Assembly (NCBI GenBank): GCA_964581295.1
Contig: CAZONX010000007.1
Location: 1 to 49,425, forward strand
Length of the DNA stretch: 49,425 bases
Source of the DNA: JAHEEL01 sp964581295
GTDB taxonomy: Bacteria; Actinomycetota; Acidimicrobiia; Spongiisociales; UBA5794
Direction: 5' to 3'
The translations under genes were made by a program, and so were the position numbers. The notes under the pieces are model-generated. The model did not search any database and was not told the origin of the DNA. It saw only the letters and a program-made list of their open reading frames with translations. Shown piece after piece: positions 14,530 through 22,883 of the stretch. Numbering within the stretch: position 1 is the stretch's first letter; each line of letters starts with the position of its first letter.

Positions 14530-15714
14530 ATGAGCTCCAGCATTCGCCCCGGCGGCGAGACGCCGAACGACTTTCTCCAGATCGATGCCCTCCTCACCGA
14601 CGAAGAGCGCCTCATTCGCGACACCGTTCGTGAGTTCGTCAGCGACAACGTGCTACCTGATGTTGCCGAGTGGTTCGAGGCCGGAACCTTTCCGAAAGAA
14701 CTGGCAAAGGAGATGGGAGCGCTCGGTCTGTTCGGTATGCACCTCGAGGGGTATGGATGTGCCGGTACCAACGCGGTCAGCTACGGCCTGGCGTGCACTG
14801 AACTCGAAGCCGGCGACTCAGGCGTTCGCAGCTTCGTCTCGGTGCAGGGCTCCCTGGCGATGTTCCCGATCTGGGCATTCGGATCCGAAGAGCAGAAGCA
14901 GCGGTGGCTTCCTTCCATGGCGGCGGGGGAGACGATTGGTTGCTTCGGCCTCACCGAGGCGGATTCGGGTTCTGACCCGGGCTCCATGAAGACTCGCGCC
15001 AGACGCGACGGCGACGACTGGGTGATCGACGGCACGAAGATGTGGATCACAAACGGGGGCATTGCCGATATGGCGGTGGTGTGGGCGAAGACCGACGACG
15101 GCATCCGCGGGTTCATCGTTCCCACCGACACATCCGGCTTCTCCACCAACGACATCCACCAGAAGCTGTCGCTGCGAGCATCCGTGACCTCGGAGCTGGT
15201 TCTTGACAGCGTTCGTCTTCCTGCCGATGCGGTGCTTCCGAACGTGAAGGGGTTGAAGGGTCCGCTCTCGTGTCTCAACGAGGCGCGATTCGGCATCTTG
15301 TTCGGCGCAGTCGGCGCTGGACGGGCGAGCTACGAGGCAGCGCTCGACTATTCGAAGGAACGGGTGCAGTTCTCACGGCCGATCGCCTCCTTCCAGCTCA
15401 CGCAGCGCAAGCTCGTCGAGATGTTGGTCAAGGTCAATCAGGGAATGCTTCTCTCGGTGCACCTCGGGCGAAAGCACGACGATGGAACACTCACCTCCGA
15501 GATGATCAGCTTCGGAAAGATGCAGAACGTCCGGTCGGCGCTCGAGGTCGCCCGAGAGGCGCGTAGCGTGCTCGGCGCCAACGGCATCACGCTCGAATAT
15601 CCGGTCATCCGGCACATGAACAACCTCGAGTCGGTGTACACCTATGAGGGAACGAACGAGGTGCACTCGCTGATCCTCGGGCAGGCGATCACGGGCATCT
15701 CGGCGTTCGAGTAG
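14530..15714 (+). CDS. Acyl-CoA dehydrogenase, glutaryl-CoA dehydrogenase-like
   Basis: This FAD flavoprotein closely follows the glutaryl-CoA dehydrogenase pattern. DSGVRSFVSVQGSL carries the substrate-carboxylate arginine (Arg100), followed by GCFGLTEADSGSDPGSM and NEARFGILFGAVGAG. The C-terminal end is VIRHMNNLESVYTYEGTNE, with the catalytic Glu373 in YEGT. It would oxidise and decarboxylate glutaryl-CoA to crotonyl-CoA in lysine/tryptophan breakdown; this is inferred, as is the symbol gcdH. The 394-residue length is normal. It is transcribed leaderless from TAGGCT, and the 3' end runs into a large inverted repeat. Confidence 0.85.
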   Translation: MSSSIRPGGETPNDFLQIDALLTDEERLIRDTVREFVSDNVLPDVAEWFEAGTFPKELAKEMGALGLFGMHLEGYGCAGTNAVSYGLACTELEAGDSGVRSFVSVQGSLAMFPIWAFGSEEQKQRWLPSMAAGETIGCFGLTEADSGSDPGSMKTRARRDGDDWVIDGTKMWITNGGIADMAVVWAKTDDGIRGFIVPTDTSGFSTNDIHQKLSLRASVTSELVLDSVRLPADAVLPNVKGLKGPLSCLNEARFGILFGAVGAGRASYEAALDYSKERVQFSRPIASFQLTQRKLVEMLVKVNQGMLLSVHLGRKHDDGTLTSEMISFGKMQNVRSALEVAREARSVLGANGITLEYPVIRHMNNLESVYTYEGTNEVHSLILGQAITGISAFE

Positions 15715-15720
15715 GTCGTC

Positions 15721-15824
15721 AGTCGCCAGTCGCGAGTCATCAGTCGATCACCGATCGGTATCCATCATCAGCAGTGTCGTGCTTGGACCGAGGACCGAGG
15801 ACTGAGGACTCGCGACTGACGACT
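15721..15824. repeat. Large inverted repeat between convergent acyl-CoA dehydrogenase genes
   Basis: Bases 15721-15745 and the complement of 15800-15824 match at 23 of 25 positions. The loop is 54 bases. The arms are built from repeated AGTCGCGAGTC-type units and further partial copies extend to 15831. The structure fills the whole 119-base space between two converging genes, so it may act as a bidirectional terminator or be a repeat insertion. There is no T-run. Confidence 0.6.
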
Positions 15825-15833
15825 CGCGACTAG

Positions 15834-16979
15834 TCACAGTCCCAAACCGCGGCCGATGATCTCTTTCATGATCTCGGTGGTGCCGCCGTAGATCGTCTGG
15901 AGTCGCGCGTCGAGGAACGCTTCGGCGATTGGGTACTCCATCATGTAGCCGTATCCACCGTGCAACTGGACGCCCGCGTCGACGACACGGCGCAGCATCT
16001 CGGTGGTCCACCACTTGGCCTCGGCTGCCTGCTCGATGGTCAAGCGACCGTCGAGGTGTTCCGCAATGAGCCGGTCCACGAAGACACGTCCAAGATCCAC
16101 CTCGGTCTTGCACTCCGCGAGCACGAATCGGCTGTGCTGGAAACGCCCGATCGGCCGCCCGAACGCCGTGCGTTCCCTGGCATACGCAATGGTCATGTCG
16201 AGTGCCGCCTCGGCTGCGGCAACCGCCCCGACGGCAATTGTGAGTCGCTCCTGAGGGAGGTTCGCGAGCATCTGACCGAACCCCATGCCTTCGAGCCCGA
16301 GGCGGTTGGTAGCCGGAACCCGAACATCTGAGAAGAACAGTTCTGCCGTGTCCTGCGCGTGCATCCCCATCTTGTCGAGGTTGCGTCCCCGCTCGAAGCC
16401 GACCATGCCGTCTTCGACGACGAGCAGTGTGAGGCCGCCGTGCGGGTCGGGACCAGTCCTGGCCACGATGATGACCACATCTGCATTGATGCCGTTCGTG
16501 ACGAACGTCTTCGACCCATTGACGACGTAGGCATCGCCGTCGAGCGTGGCCGAGGTGGCGACGCCCGCGAGGTCTGATCCGGTACCCGGCTCGGTCATTG
16601 CAATCGCAGCCATGAGGTCGCCCGAGGCGAGACCGGGGAGCCATCGGAGTTGCTGGCCCTCGTCGGCGTAGGCGAGGAAATATGGGATGCAGACGTCGTT
16701 GTGGAGGGTGATGCAGAGCCCTGAGGCGGCCGCTCCTGAGGCGGCTACGACCTCGTCGATGATGGCGTTGTAGCGATAGTCGTCGACACCTCCGCCGCCA
16801 TGCTCAACAGGAATGGCCATGCCGAGCAGTCCCTGGCGTCCCGCGACGCGAAACATCGCCTTGTCGGCAATGCCGGCTTCGCTCCAGTCCTCATGATTGG
16901 GCAGTATCTCGACGTCGACGAAACGCTCAACGCTCTTGCGGAACAGTTCGTGTTCGGGTTCGAAGATGGTGCGACGCAT
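15834..16979 (-). CDS. Acyl-CoA dehydrogenase, long-chain/isovaleryl type
   Basis: The 381-residue flavoprotein has the acyl-CoA dehydrogenase motifs AIAMTEPGTGSDLAG and TFVTNG. The usual C-terminal base in YEGT is replaced by Gly (IYGGTTEIMKEIIGRGLG). The candidate base is instead Glu244 in NLPQERLTIA, the position used by long-chain and isovaleryl-CoA dehydrogenases. The substrate is therefore probably a long or branched acyl-CoA; the exact one is unknown. The start ATG at 16979 is preceded by GGAGGT. It faces the glutaryl-CoA-type gene and is divergent from maf. Confidence 0.88.
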   Translation of the reverse strand: MRRTIFEPEHELFRKSVERFVDVEILPNHEDWSEAGIADKAMFRVAGRQGLLGMAIPVEHGGGGVDDYRYNAIIDEVVAASGAAASGLCITLHNDVCIPYFLAYADEGQQLRWLPGLASGDLMAAIAMTEPGTGSDLAGVATSATLDGDAYVVNGSKTFVTNGINADVVIIVARTGPDPHGGLTLLVVEDGMVGFERGRNLDKMGMHAQDTAELFFSDVRVPATNRLGLEGMGFGQMLANLPQERLTIAVGAVAAAEAALDMTIAYARERTAFGRPIGRFQHSRFVLAECKTEVDLGRVFVDRLIAEHLDGRLTIEQAAEAKWWTTEMLRRVVDAGVQLHGGYGYMMEYPIAEAFLDARLQTIYGGTTEIMKEIIGRGLGL

Positions 16980-17042
16980 CAGACCTCCGCGCGGATGATG
17001 AGACCGTACCGTATCCGTTCCGGAGCGTGCGAAACTGGCGCA

Positions 17043-17615
17043 ATGCCTGATCTCATCCTCGCGAGCAGTTCACCCCGGCGGCACCTTCTCCTGCGCGCTG
17101 CCGGAGCGGAATTCGCCATCACCGTCCCTGATGTCGACGAACGGGTGATTGACGGTGAGGATCCCGACCGAATGGTCGTGCGCCTCGCCCGTGACAAGGC
17201 CCTGGCTGTTGGGGCGGATTCCGGGACCGTGGTCCTCGGCGCCGATACCACGGTCGTACTCGATGGGTTGATCCTGGGAAAGCCTGCAGACGAAGCCGGC
17301 GCCGCCGAGATGTTGCTCTCGATAGCTGGGCGTACCCATGTCGTCATCAGCGGCTGGGCGCTGGTCCTCGATGGACGCGTAATCGAGGACGGCTTCGAAA
17401 CGACACTGGTCTCGATGAGGAAGGTCGAACCAGAGGAGGCCGCAGACTATGCCGCATCCGGAGAACCGCTCGACAAGGCCGGCGCATACGCCCTGCAGGG
17501 CGCGGGTGCTCGCTTCGTCGGGGGAGTGGCCGGTTCACGCAGCAACGTCGTCGGGTTGCCGCTGCGGCCGGTGATCGCCGCCCTCCGCCGAGCAGGCGTA
17601 GCGGTGAATCGCTAG
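17043..17615 (+). CDS. maf: Maf-family nucleoside triphosphate pyrophosphatase
   Basis: Maf proteins remove non-canonical or excess nucleoside triphosphates. The N-terminal signature LILASSSPRRHLLL, then DERVIDGEDP, then LARDKA, then VLGADTTVVLDGLILGKP, are all present. A C-terminal GAYALQGAGARFVGGVAGS segment completes the fold. The length is 190 residues. The ATG at 17043 lies 6 bases after GAAACT, a weaker version of the leaderless -10 pattern. Its stop TAG shares the four bases CTAG with the stop of the opposing aldehyde dehydrogenase gene. Confidence 0.9.
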   Translation: MPDLILASSSPRRHLLLRAAGAEFAITVPDVDERVIDGEDPDRMVVRLARDKALAVGADSGTVVLGADTTVVLDGLILGKPADEAGAAEMLLSIAGRTHVVISGWALVLDGRVIEDGFETTLVSMRKVEPEEAADYAASGEPLDKAGAYALQGAGARFVGGVAGSRSNVVGLPLRPVIAALRRAGVAVNR

Positions 17616-19318
17616 GCGCGCAGCGCCGCTGTCACGAGCTTGGGGATGGGAGCGAAAGACCCAGTCACGGCGAGCTCGGTGACGAGCTGCCCGATCACCG
17701 CCGCGTTCTTGTTGGTGACGTAGTGCAGAGGGAGCGGCTCGGCGTGGAAGACTCGTTGTGTCAACGTTCGCGGGAACGGAGCAAACGCACCGGTCACCAC
17801 TGTGCGTTCGACGTCTTCCAACATGAGCGCGTTGTGCACGATCCCGCTCCCCGAGCCGATGTCATTGCGGGGGCTGCCGGGGAAGCCTCCCCAGGTCGCG
17901 CGCGTCATCGCGAAGGCAACACCCACCCACGTGTTCACGGCAATCGTGCCGTACTGCAGGTTGTGGATCGCCTGTCGCAGGGCGTCGGGATACTGGCTCG
18001 CCGTCGAAGGGTGGATGATGAGGTTCGCCCCGAGACTTCCCTCGAGCGTCTCGTTCGCGAATCTGACAGCGTTCGCGAGATAGCTCGCCGGATCGGCCCC
18101 CGGAAGCCGGACGACAGCGAGTACGGCGCCGAAGAATTCCGTTGTGTAGCAAGCCTCGTTCTGGTCGTTGGGATCGAGGTCGGTAATGAACGTCACCGGG
18201 GCGGATCCTGCGGTGAGGATTTCAGCTTCGGGATGTGCTTTGAGGGCCGCTTCCTGTCGCTCGTCAACTCCCGGGTAGTAGGCGCCGCGCCAGCCCAGTG
18301 TCGGGACAATCGACCGCATCTCGTCGACCAGATCGTCCGCCTGGTCCCATTCGTCGGGAAGCACGAGGACCTGGCAGGCAACGCAGTTGAAACCGTGGTT
18401 GTGGAGCTTCTGGGTAAGTATGTGCGCGGCCTGGTGCCGCAAGTCAGCATCCGACCATCGGCCACCAACAACAATCGTGGGCCCAACGCCACCGAGGTCG
18501 CTGGTGACCGGGGTGTCGATGATTGGTTCATCGGCGGTCTTGCGCTCTGCTGCGTCTCGACCGTGTCCATACACGATCGCATCGTGGGTAGACGCCGCTC
18601 CGGTGACATGGATACGGTCGACCCCGGGATGGCGTGTGAGATGGGCACCCTCGCTGGCTCCGCCATAGACCAGGCGGACGAAGCCGCCCTCGATGAGCGA
18701 GCCGAACATGTGCTCGAAGAACGGGCCCAAATAGTCGTTCACTGGATTCAGCTTGAGCGCCACAGTGGAGCCGTGGACGAACAGCTCAGTCATCAGATCG
18801 AGCGCGGGAATCGAGGCGATGTTCCCGGCGCCGAGGACGACGGCAACCGCACCGGCTGGATCTGTCTGCCGATAGAACGAGGCCGCACTTCGCTCGGCCT
18901 CCTCCGGCGTCACGCCCGGTCGCAGCCATACATCGGCGGTATGCCCACTCAAGAAAACCCGATCCTCGATCGTCGTGGGAAACACGCGCACGGCCACCTG
19001 ACCATTTGGCATCGTGCGTTTCGAGATCCCCGCGAGCACCGGCTTCCCATCTTCAAGGCGGCGCAACGTCTGGGCGAGCGCGGCGGCCGCCGAGGCGACG
19101 GCGTAGGGCCCGGAGGTCCACTCCTCACCGACCTGGGGAGAATCGGACGGGATGTCCTTGCCCCGCACCGCGGCGCTGACCCAGTCCTCGGCGACATCGC
19201 CGACGCGCCTACGGATCTCGTCGAGCGCGAATATCTTCGTGGAGACGGGTAGCCGAGCCCATCGGCGCCGGTTCGCGACAAGCGTTCCGAAGGCTGCATC
19301 GATTGCAATCTCGTCCAT
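17612..19318 (-). CDS. Aldehyde dehydrogenase superfamily protein
   Basis: The 568-residue protein has the NAD(P)-aldehyde dehydrogenase architecture. It shows a cofactor region VLGAGNIASIPALDLMTELF and a following Lys-containing strand (VALKLNPVNDYLGP). DLGGVGPTIVVGGRW occupies the catalytic-Glu region, and the likely nucleophile Cys lies in FNCVACQVLVLP. It is longer than typical enzymes (about 480-500) and has LGAGN where common members have a different loop. It is therefore a divergent subgroup, perhaps acting on acyl or long-chain aldehydes. A leaderless start is indicated by TAGCGT 6 bases upstream. Confidence 0.8.
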   Translation of the reverse strand: MDEIAIDAAFGTLVANRRRWARLPVSTKIFALDEIRRRVGDVAEDWVSAAVRGKDIPSDSPQVGEEWTSGPYAVASAAAALAQTLRRLEDGKPVLAGISKRTMPNGQVAVRVFPTTIEDRVFLSGHTADVWLRPGVTPEEAERSAASFYRQTDPAGAVAVVLGAGNIASIPALDLMTELFVHGSTVALKLNPVNDYLGPFFEHMFGSLIEGGFVRLVYGGASEGAHLTRHPGVDRIHVTGAASTHDAIVYGHGRDAAERKTADEPIIDTPVTSDLGGVGPTIVVGGRWSDADLRHQAAHILTQKLHNHGFNCVACQVLVLPDEWDQADDLVDEMRSIVPTLGWRGAYYPGVDERQEAALKAHPEAEILTAGSAPVTFITDLDPNDQNEACYTTEFFGAVLAVVRLPGADPASYLANAVRFANETLEGSLGANLIIHPSTASQYPDALRQAIHNLQYGTIAVNTWVGVAFAMTRATWGGFPGSPRNDIGSGSGIVHNALMLEDVERTVVTGAFAPFPRTLTQRVFHAEPLPLHYVTNKNAAVIGQLVTELAVTGSFAPIPKLVTAALRA

Positions 19319-19324
19319 GCCCTG

Positions 19325-19330
19325 ACGCTA
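19325..19330 (-). promoter_or_regulatory. -10 hexamer TAGCGT of a leaderless start
   Basis: On the minus strand TAGCGT ends 6 bases before the aldehyde dehydrogenase ATG at 19318. Confidence 0.45.
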
Positions 19331-19430
19331 GCGCCCAGGGGCGGCGATCTCGTCGCGGCACACCAAGCGCGGTCACCCGCCGTTCCGGTTCGCAGGCCGA
19401 GGACGCGTCACGATGAAGACACCACGGGAG

Positions 19431-19436
19431 TAGCCT
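19431..19436 (+). promoter_or_regulatory. -10 hexamer TAGCCT of a leaderless start
   Basis: TAGCCT ends 7 bases before the msrB ATG at 19444. Confidence 0.5.
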
Positions 19437-19443
19437 CGCCTTC

Positions 19444-19839
19444 ATGAGCAATAACAAGAATGACGACCTCTTTGAGAAGCTGACCCCGATGCAATTGCAT
19501 GTCACGCAGGAAGCAGGGACGGAACGGGCCTTCACCGGGGAGTACTGGGACACCAAGGACTCCGGGACGTATCGGTGCGTGGTGTGCGACGCCGAGCTTT
19601 TCTCGAGCGATACGAAGTATGACTCTGGGAGCGGCTGGCCAAGTTTCTACGAGCCGACTGAGGAGTCGGTCGTCGATACGAAAGACGACCGGAGCCTCCT
19701 GAGCGTGCGAACCGAAGTGGTCTGCTCGAATTGCGGGGCCCACCTCGGGCACGTGTTCGACGATGGCCCCAACCCAACAGGTCTGCGCTACTGCATCAAC
19801 TCGGCGTCGCTCAACCTTGATGCGAAACCGGACAAGTAG
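19444..19839 (+). CDS. msrB: Peptide-methionine (R)-S-oxide reductase
   Basis: It repairs methionine-R-sulfoxide in oxidised proteins. The structural zinc cysteines are Cys45 and Cys48 (CVVC) and Cys94 and Cys97 (CSNC). The catalytic cysteine is Cys117 in RYCINSASL. The hallmark SGSGWPSFYEP is present. The 131-residue cytosolic protein is full length. A weak 5-bp hairpin lies just downstream (19841-19855). Confidence 0.95.
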   Translation: MSNNKNDDLFEKLTPMQLHVTQEAGTERAFTGEYWDTKDSGTYRCVVCDAELFSSDTKYDSGSGWPSFYEPTEESVVDTKDDRSLLSVRTEVVCSNCGAHLGHVFDDGPNPTGLRYCINSASLNLDAKPDK

Positions 19840-19883
19840 GCGCCCGACATGGGCGAAGAACGGTACCGGAGGATTTCGCGAGC

Positions 19884-19889
19884 TAGGGT
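19884..19889 (+). promoter_or_regulatory. -10 hexamer TAGGGT for the DUF1508 gene
   Basis: TAGGGT is followed by a leader of about 33 bases containing AAGGAGGGG just before the ATG at 19923. Unlike many neighbours this gene has a normal ribosome-binding site. Confidence 0.4.
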
Positions 19890-19922
19890 GCGGGTGGTTC
19901 CACAGACAAGGAGGGGACACGC

Positions 19923-20105
19923 ATGGCCGGTAAGGGTGAGCTGTACCAACAGAAGAACGGCAAGTGGGCATTCCGTGTGAAGGCCTCGAACGGTCAGATC
20001 GTGGCGGCGAGCCAGGGTTACGCGAAACGCGCCTCTGCCCGCTCGACGCTCGAGAAACTCCTCAAGGGCGCCTACGACGGTCCGATCGTCGAGCCCGAGA
20101 AATAG
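19923..20105 (+). CDS. DUF1508 (YegP-like) small protein
   Basis: A single DUF1508 repeat makes up the whole 60-residue protein: the strand KWAFRVKASNGQIVAASQGY, then a helix (SARSTLEKLLKGAYDG). Family proteins have one or two such units, often in stress-associated contexts, with no fixed biochemical role. A strong ribosome-binding site (AAGGAGGGG) suggests good expression. A clear hairpin terminator follows. Confidence 0.85.
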   Translation: MAGKGELYQQKNGKWAFRVKASNGQIVAASQGYAKRASARSTLEKLLKGAYDGPIVEPEK

Positions 20106-20121
20106 CACGCAATCGACCGAT

Positions 20122-20148
20122 GGGCCGCCGTGTGACGCGGCGGCCCTT
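20122..20148 (+). terminator. GC-rich hairpin terminator after DUF1508
   Basis: GGGCCGCCG (20122-20130) pairs perfectly with CGGCGGCCC (20138-20146) around a 7-base loop, followed by TTCC. The stem is strong but the T-run is short, as is common in high-GC Actinomycetota. Confidence 0.65.
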
Positions 20149-20171
20149 CCGCGTCTACCGTGGCGCTTGCC

Positions 20172-21380
20172 ATGATTGACTTTTCCGATTCGAGCTTTCT
20201 CGAGGATCCGTATCCGACACTGAACACTGTGCGCGAGCAAACCGCCCTGTTCGATCAACGCGATGAGTCGGGGATGCACCGCTGGTTCCTCACGCGCTAC
20301 GAAGACGTGTTCAGAGCACTTCGCGATCGGCGGCTTGGCCGGGTTCCCGAGCCCATCATGACCGGCGCTGAGGTCGGGCTGCCTCCACCCCGAGACGACT
20401 GGCAGCCGTACTACGACATCGAACAGTGGTCGTTGCTGATGCTCGAACCCCCGGAGCACCGCCGTTTGCGGCAACTCATCTTTCGAGAGTTCACTCCGAA
20501 GCGCATCGAGGAGCTCCGGCCGGTGGTCTCCGGGCACGCGGCTCGGCTGCTGCGACAGGCCGCAGAGGAACCGTCATTCGACCTTCTCGCAGATTTTGCC
20601 CAGCCGTTCTCGGTGCATGTGATCGCCGAACTGCTCGGTGCTCCACTCGAGGAATGGCCGCGCTATCTCGACTGGTCTCATCGCATCGTCAAGATGTACG
20701 AGATGGACACCACAGAGGACCAAACCGCCTCGGCAGTGCGGGCATCGCAGGAGTTCGGCGACTGGTGCCGCGACCTCATCGACCTCCGCAGACGGTCGCC
20801 AGGTAGCGACCTGATCTCCGGTCTCTGCACCGTCGAAACCTCGGATGGGCGCCTGAGCGACGATGAGATCGTCTCGACGATCGTCTTGCTGCTCAACGCT
20901 GGGCACGAAGCGACCGTGAACTCCCTCGGAAACGGCGTGGTCTCGCTCCTCGAATCCAAGGGTGCATGGGGCTCGGTCCAAGCAGGCCAGGTGTCGGCGA
21001 GGACGGCGATCGAGGAGATGATTCGGTTCGATCCGCCGCTGCAGCTCTTCGAGCGTTGGGTGCTCGCCGAGGACGTGTCCTACGGCGGGCGCGAGTTCCT
21101 GCCGGGCGAGAAGATCGCCATGCTCTTCGGGTCGGCGAATCGCGATCCCCGGCACTTCGCCGAGCCCGACACATTCGTGGTGTCGCGCGGCGATGCCTCG
21201 CACATCACGTTCGGGGGAGGAATCCACACCTGCATTGGAGCTCCGCTGGCGCGTCTCGAACTCTCGGTGGCTCTCGAACAACTCGTCAGCGTCGTTCCCA
21301 ACCTTGAGCTAGCTCTGCCTCCGGTGCGTAACCCGGCATTCGTGATCCACGGCTACGAATCGGTGATCGTCTCCGCATAA
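20172..21380 (+). CDS. Cytochrome P450
   Basis: This soluble bacterial haem monooxygenase has about 402 residues. The I-helix motif is AGHEAT (243-248), the ExxR pair is Glu282-Arg285 (EEMIRF), and the haem-ligand loop FGGGIHTCIGAPLAR carries Cys354. The DPYPTL start is typical. The substrate is unknown and no ferredoxin or reductase gene is adjacent. ATG 20172 is preferred over GTG 20160; a TACCGT hexamer lies 10 bases before the ATG. The downstream gene is convergent. Confidence 0.93.
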   Translation: MIDFSDSSFLEDPYPTLNTVREQTALFDQRDESGMHRWFLTRYEDVFRALRDRRLGRVPEPIMTGAEVGLPPPRDDWQPYYDIEQWSLLMLEPPEHRRLRQLIFREFTPKRIEELRPVVSGHAARLLRQAAEEPSFDLLADFAQPFSVHVIAELLGAPLEEWPRYLDWSHRIVKMYEMDTTEDQTASAVRASQEFGDWCRDLIDLRRRSPGSDLISGLCTVETSDGRLSDDEIVSTIVLLLNAGHEATVNSLGNGVVSLLESKGAWGSVQAGQVSARTAIEEMIRFDPPLQLFERWVLAEDVSYGGREFLPGEKIAMLFGSANRDPRHFAEPDTFVVSRGDASHITFGGGIHTCIGAPLARLELSVALEQLVSVVPNLELALPPVRNPAFVIHGYESVIVSA

Positions 21381-21397
21381 CGCCCGCCGATGAGGGG

Positions 21398-22036
21398 CTA
21401 GGAGAGTGGCGTTGGGTCGAATGAGACGTGCTGACGAATCCAGGTATGCATGGCGATGCCGGAGGCCACCCCTGCGTTGATCGATCGCGTCGATCCGAAC
21501 TGTGCGATCGAGCACACGGCTATGCAGGCACTGCGCATCTCCTCGGACAATCCGGGGCCTTCCTGACCGAAGACGAGCACGCAGCGCTCGGGCAGATCTG
21601 TGGTCTCGATGGGCGTGGAGTCCGGCAGAATGTCGATCCCGATGAGCGGCACGCCATGGTCCGCGGCCCATTCAGTGAGGCTCTCGGTGCTGGGGTGGTG
21701 GCGGACATGCTGGTAGCGATCGGTCACCATCGCTCCACGCCGATTCCAACGGCGCTTTCCGACGATGTGCACTTCGGCGGCGAGGAAGGCGTTCGCGTTG
21801 CGCACCACAGCACCGATGTTGAAATCGTGCTGCCAGTTCTCCACGGCCACGTGAAACGGGTGTCGGCGCTCGTCGAGGTCGGAGATGATGGCTTGCTGGG
21901 ACCAGTAGCGGTAGCGATCCACCACATTTCTACGGTCGCCCGCGGCGAGCAGCGCAACGTCAAACCGGTCATCGACCGGCCACGGTTGGGGCATCGGTCC
22001 AACGCCGATTTCGCGTTGGTCGTCCTCCTGGCTCAT
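21398..22036 (-). CDS. SPOUT (TrmH/SpoU) family RNA methyltransferase
   Basis: The 212-residue protein has the three knot motifs that bind S-adenosylmethionine: FNIGAVVRNANAF, then LVFGQEGPGLS, then QFGSTRSINAGVASGIAMH. It would 2'-O-methylate a ribose in tRNA or rRNA; the site cannot be told from sequence. There is a short N-terminal extension and no RNA-binding L30-like domain. It is divergent from the copper-type operon. A leaderless start is suggested by TAGCCT 6 bases before the ATG. Confidence 0.88.
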   Translation of the reverse strand: MSQEDDQREIGVGPMPQPWPVDDRFDVALLAAGDRRNVVDRYRYWSQQAIISDLDERRHPFHVAVENWQHDFNIGAVVRNANAFLAAEVHIVGKRRWNRRGAMVTDRYQHVRHHPSTESLTEWAADHGVPLIGIDILPDSTPIETTDLPERCVLVFGQEGPGLSEEMRSACIAVCSIAQFGSTRSINAGVASGIAMHTWIRQHVSFDPTPLS

Positions 22037-22042
22037 AAGGAC

Positions 22043-22048
22043 AGGCTA
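22043..22048 (-). promoter_or_regulatory. -10 hexamer TAGCCT of a leaderless start
   Basis: On the minus strand TAGCCT ends 6 bases before the methyltransferase ATG at 22036. Confidence 0.5.
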
Positions 22049-22082
22049 CCGCCCGGCCGTCGGTGGGTCACCGGCGCGTCGC

Positions 22083-22088
22083 TAACAT
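22083..22088 (+). promoter_or_regulatory. Possible -10 hexamer TAACAT for the copper-type operon
   Basis: TAACAT lies 25 bases before the first in-frame ATG (22113) of the small ORF that leads the operon. The -35 region is not convincing. A perfect CGCCGG-AA-CCGGCG palindrome follows at 22169-22182. Confidence 0.3.
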
Positions 22089-22136
22089 CGCGGCGCTAGG
22101 CGCACCGCCTGCATGACCAGCCTTCTGGAGGGCTGT

Positions 22137-22241
22137 ATGAAGAACTCAAATGCCGTGATCGTGGTAGCCGCCGGAACCGGCGACATCCGGAAGGCGGCGT
22201 CGCTGCAAGGTGTGGTTGACGCGTTGGCCGGCGGGGGTTGA
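22137..22241 (+). CDS. Small ORF (34 aa) directly before the Sco gene
   Basis: The ATG at 22137 follows GGAGGG (22127-22132). The 34 codons end with TGA at 22239-22241, only 3 bases before the Sco start. An in-frame ATG at 22113 would add 8 residues. The peptide begins MKNSNAVIVVAAGTGDIRK, has a hydrophobic then a helical segment, and ends in glycines. Tight spacing suggests translational coupling as a leader or a real small protein. I do not recognise it. Confidence 0.4.
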   Translation: MKNSNAVIVVAAGTGDIRKAASLQGVVDALAGGG

Positions 22242-22244
22242 GGG

Positions 22245-22883
22245 ATGCGAACCCGCTTCCTCGCCGTCGCGGCTGTCGTTGTGTGCGCGGGTGTGTTCGC
22301 CGCCTCATGCTCGGACTCCACCCTCGCGCCGGAGGATCGTGCCGGCTACAACCGGACACCGCCACCCGATGTGTCGACTACGGAATTCATCGACCACTCG
22401 ACTACGCCGGCGGGAGAGCGCTTCGTGCCGGTTGCCGGCGAGCAGGAGCTCCTCCTCATGTATTTCGGCTATCTGTCGTGCCCCGATGTCTGCCCGACCA
22501 CGCTCGCAGAACTCGGGGCCGCCCTCGACTTGATGCCGGACGATGACGCCGCACGCATTGCCGTTGGCATGGTGAGCGTCGACCCCGATCGTGACGACGG
22601 CCCGACGATCTCCACCTACCTCGATGCCTTCGTCGATCGAAATCACGGCCTGCTCGCCGCGGACGAAGGAAGTCTCGCTACTTCGGCAGAGGCGTTCGGA
22701 GCGCTCTACGAAGTCGCGGATCACGAACCCGGAGCGACGAGCTACGACGTGGGCCATTCAGCGACCGTGTACGTGGTTGACGAAGAGGGCCTGATCATCT
22801 GGGAGCTCGGCTTCTCCGCGGACCGTGACCCCCAGCTCACCGCGGACACGCTCGAGAGCATCCTCAACGAACGGTACGGATGA
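22245..22883 (+). CDS. SCO1/SenC-family copper chaperone lipoprotein
   Basis: Sco proteins deliver copper to the CuA site of cytochrome c oxidase. A lipoprotein signal (FAASC, Cys22) anchors a thioredoxin-fold domain. The copper ligands are visible: Cys79 and Cys83 in LSCPDVCPTTL, and His171 in DVGHSATVYVVD. The 212-residue length is normal. It is the first recognisable gene of a four-gene run in which each later start overlaps the previous stop as ATGA. Oxidase genes are not in the window. Confidence 0.92.
   Translation: MRTRFLAVAAVVVCAGVFAASCSDSTLAPEDRAGYNRTPPPDVSTTEFIDHSTTPAGERFVPVAGEQELLLMYFGYLSCPDVCPTTLAELGAALDLMPDDDAARIAVGMVSVDPDRDDGPTISTYLDAFVDRNHGLLAADEGSLATSAEAFGALYEVADHEPGATSYDVGHSATVYVVDEEGLIIWELGFSADRDPQLTADTLESILNERYG

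Noticed and set aside
17723..19252. 509-codon plus-strand ORF opposite the aldehyde dehydrogenase
   Set aside because: It is the mirror of a clear aldehyde dehydrogenase with cofactor and cysteine motifs; the antisense reading is Arg/His-rich with no domain pattern.
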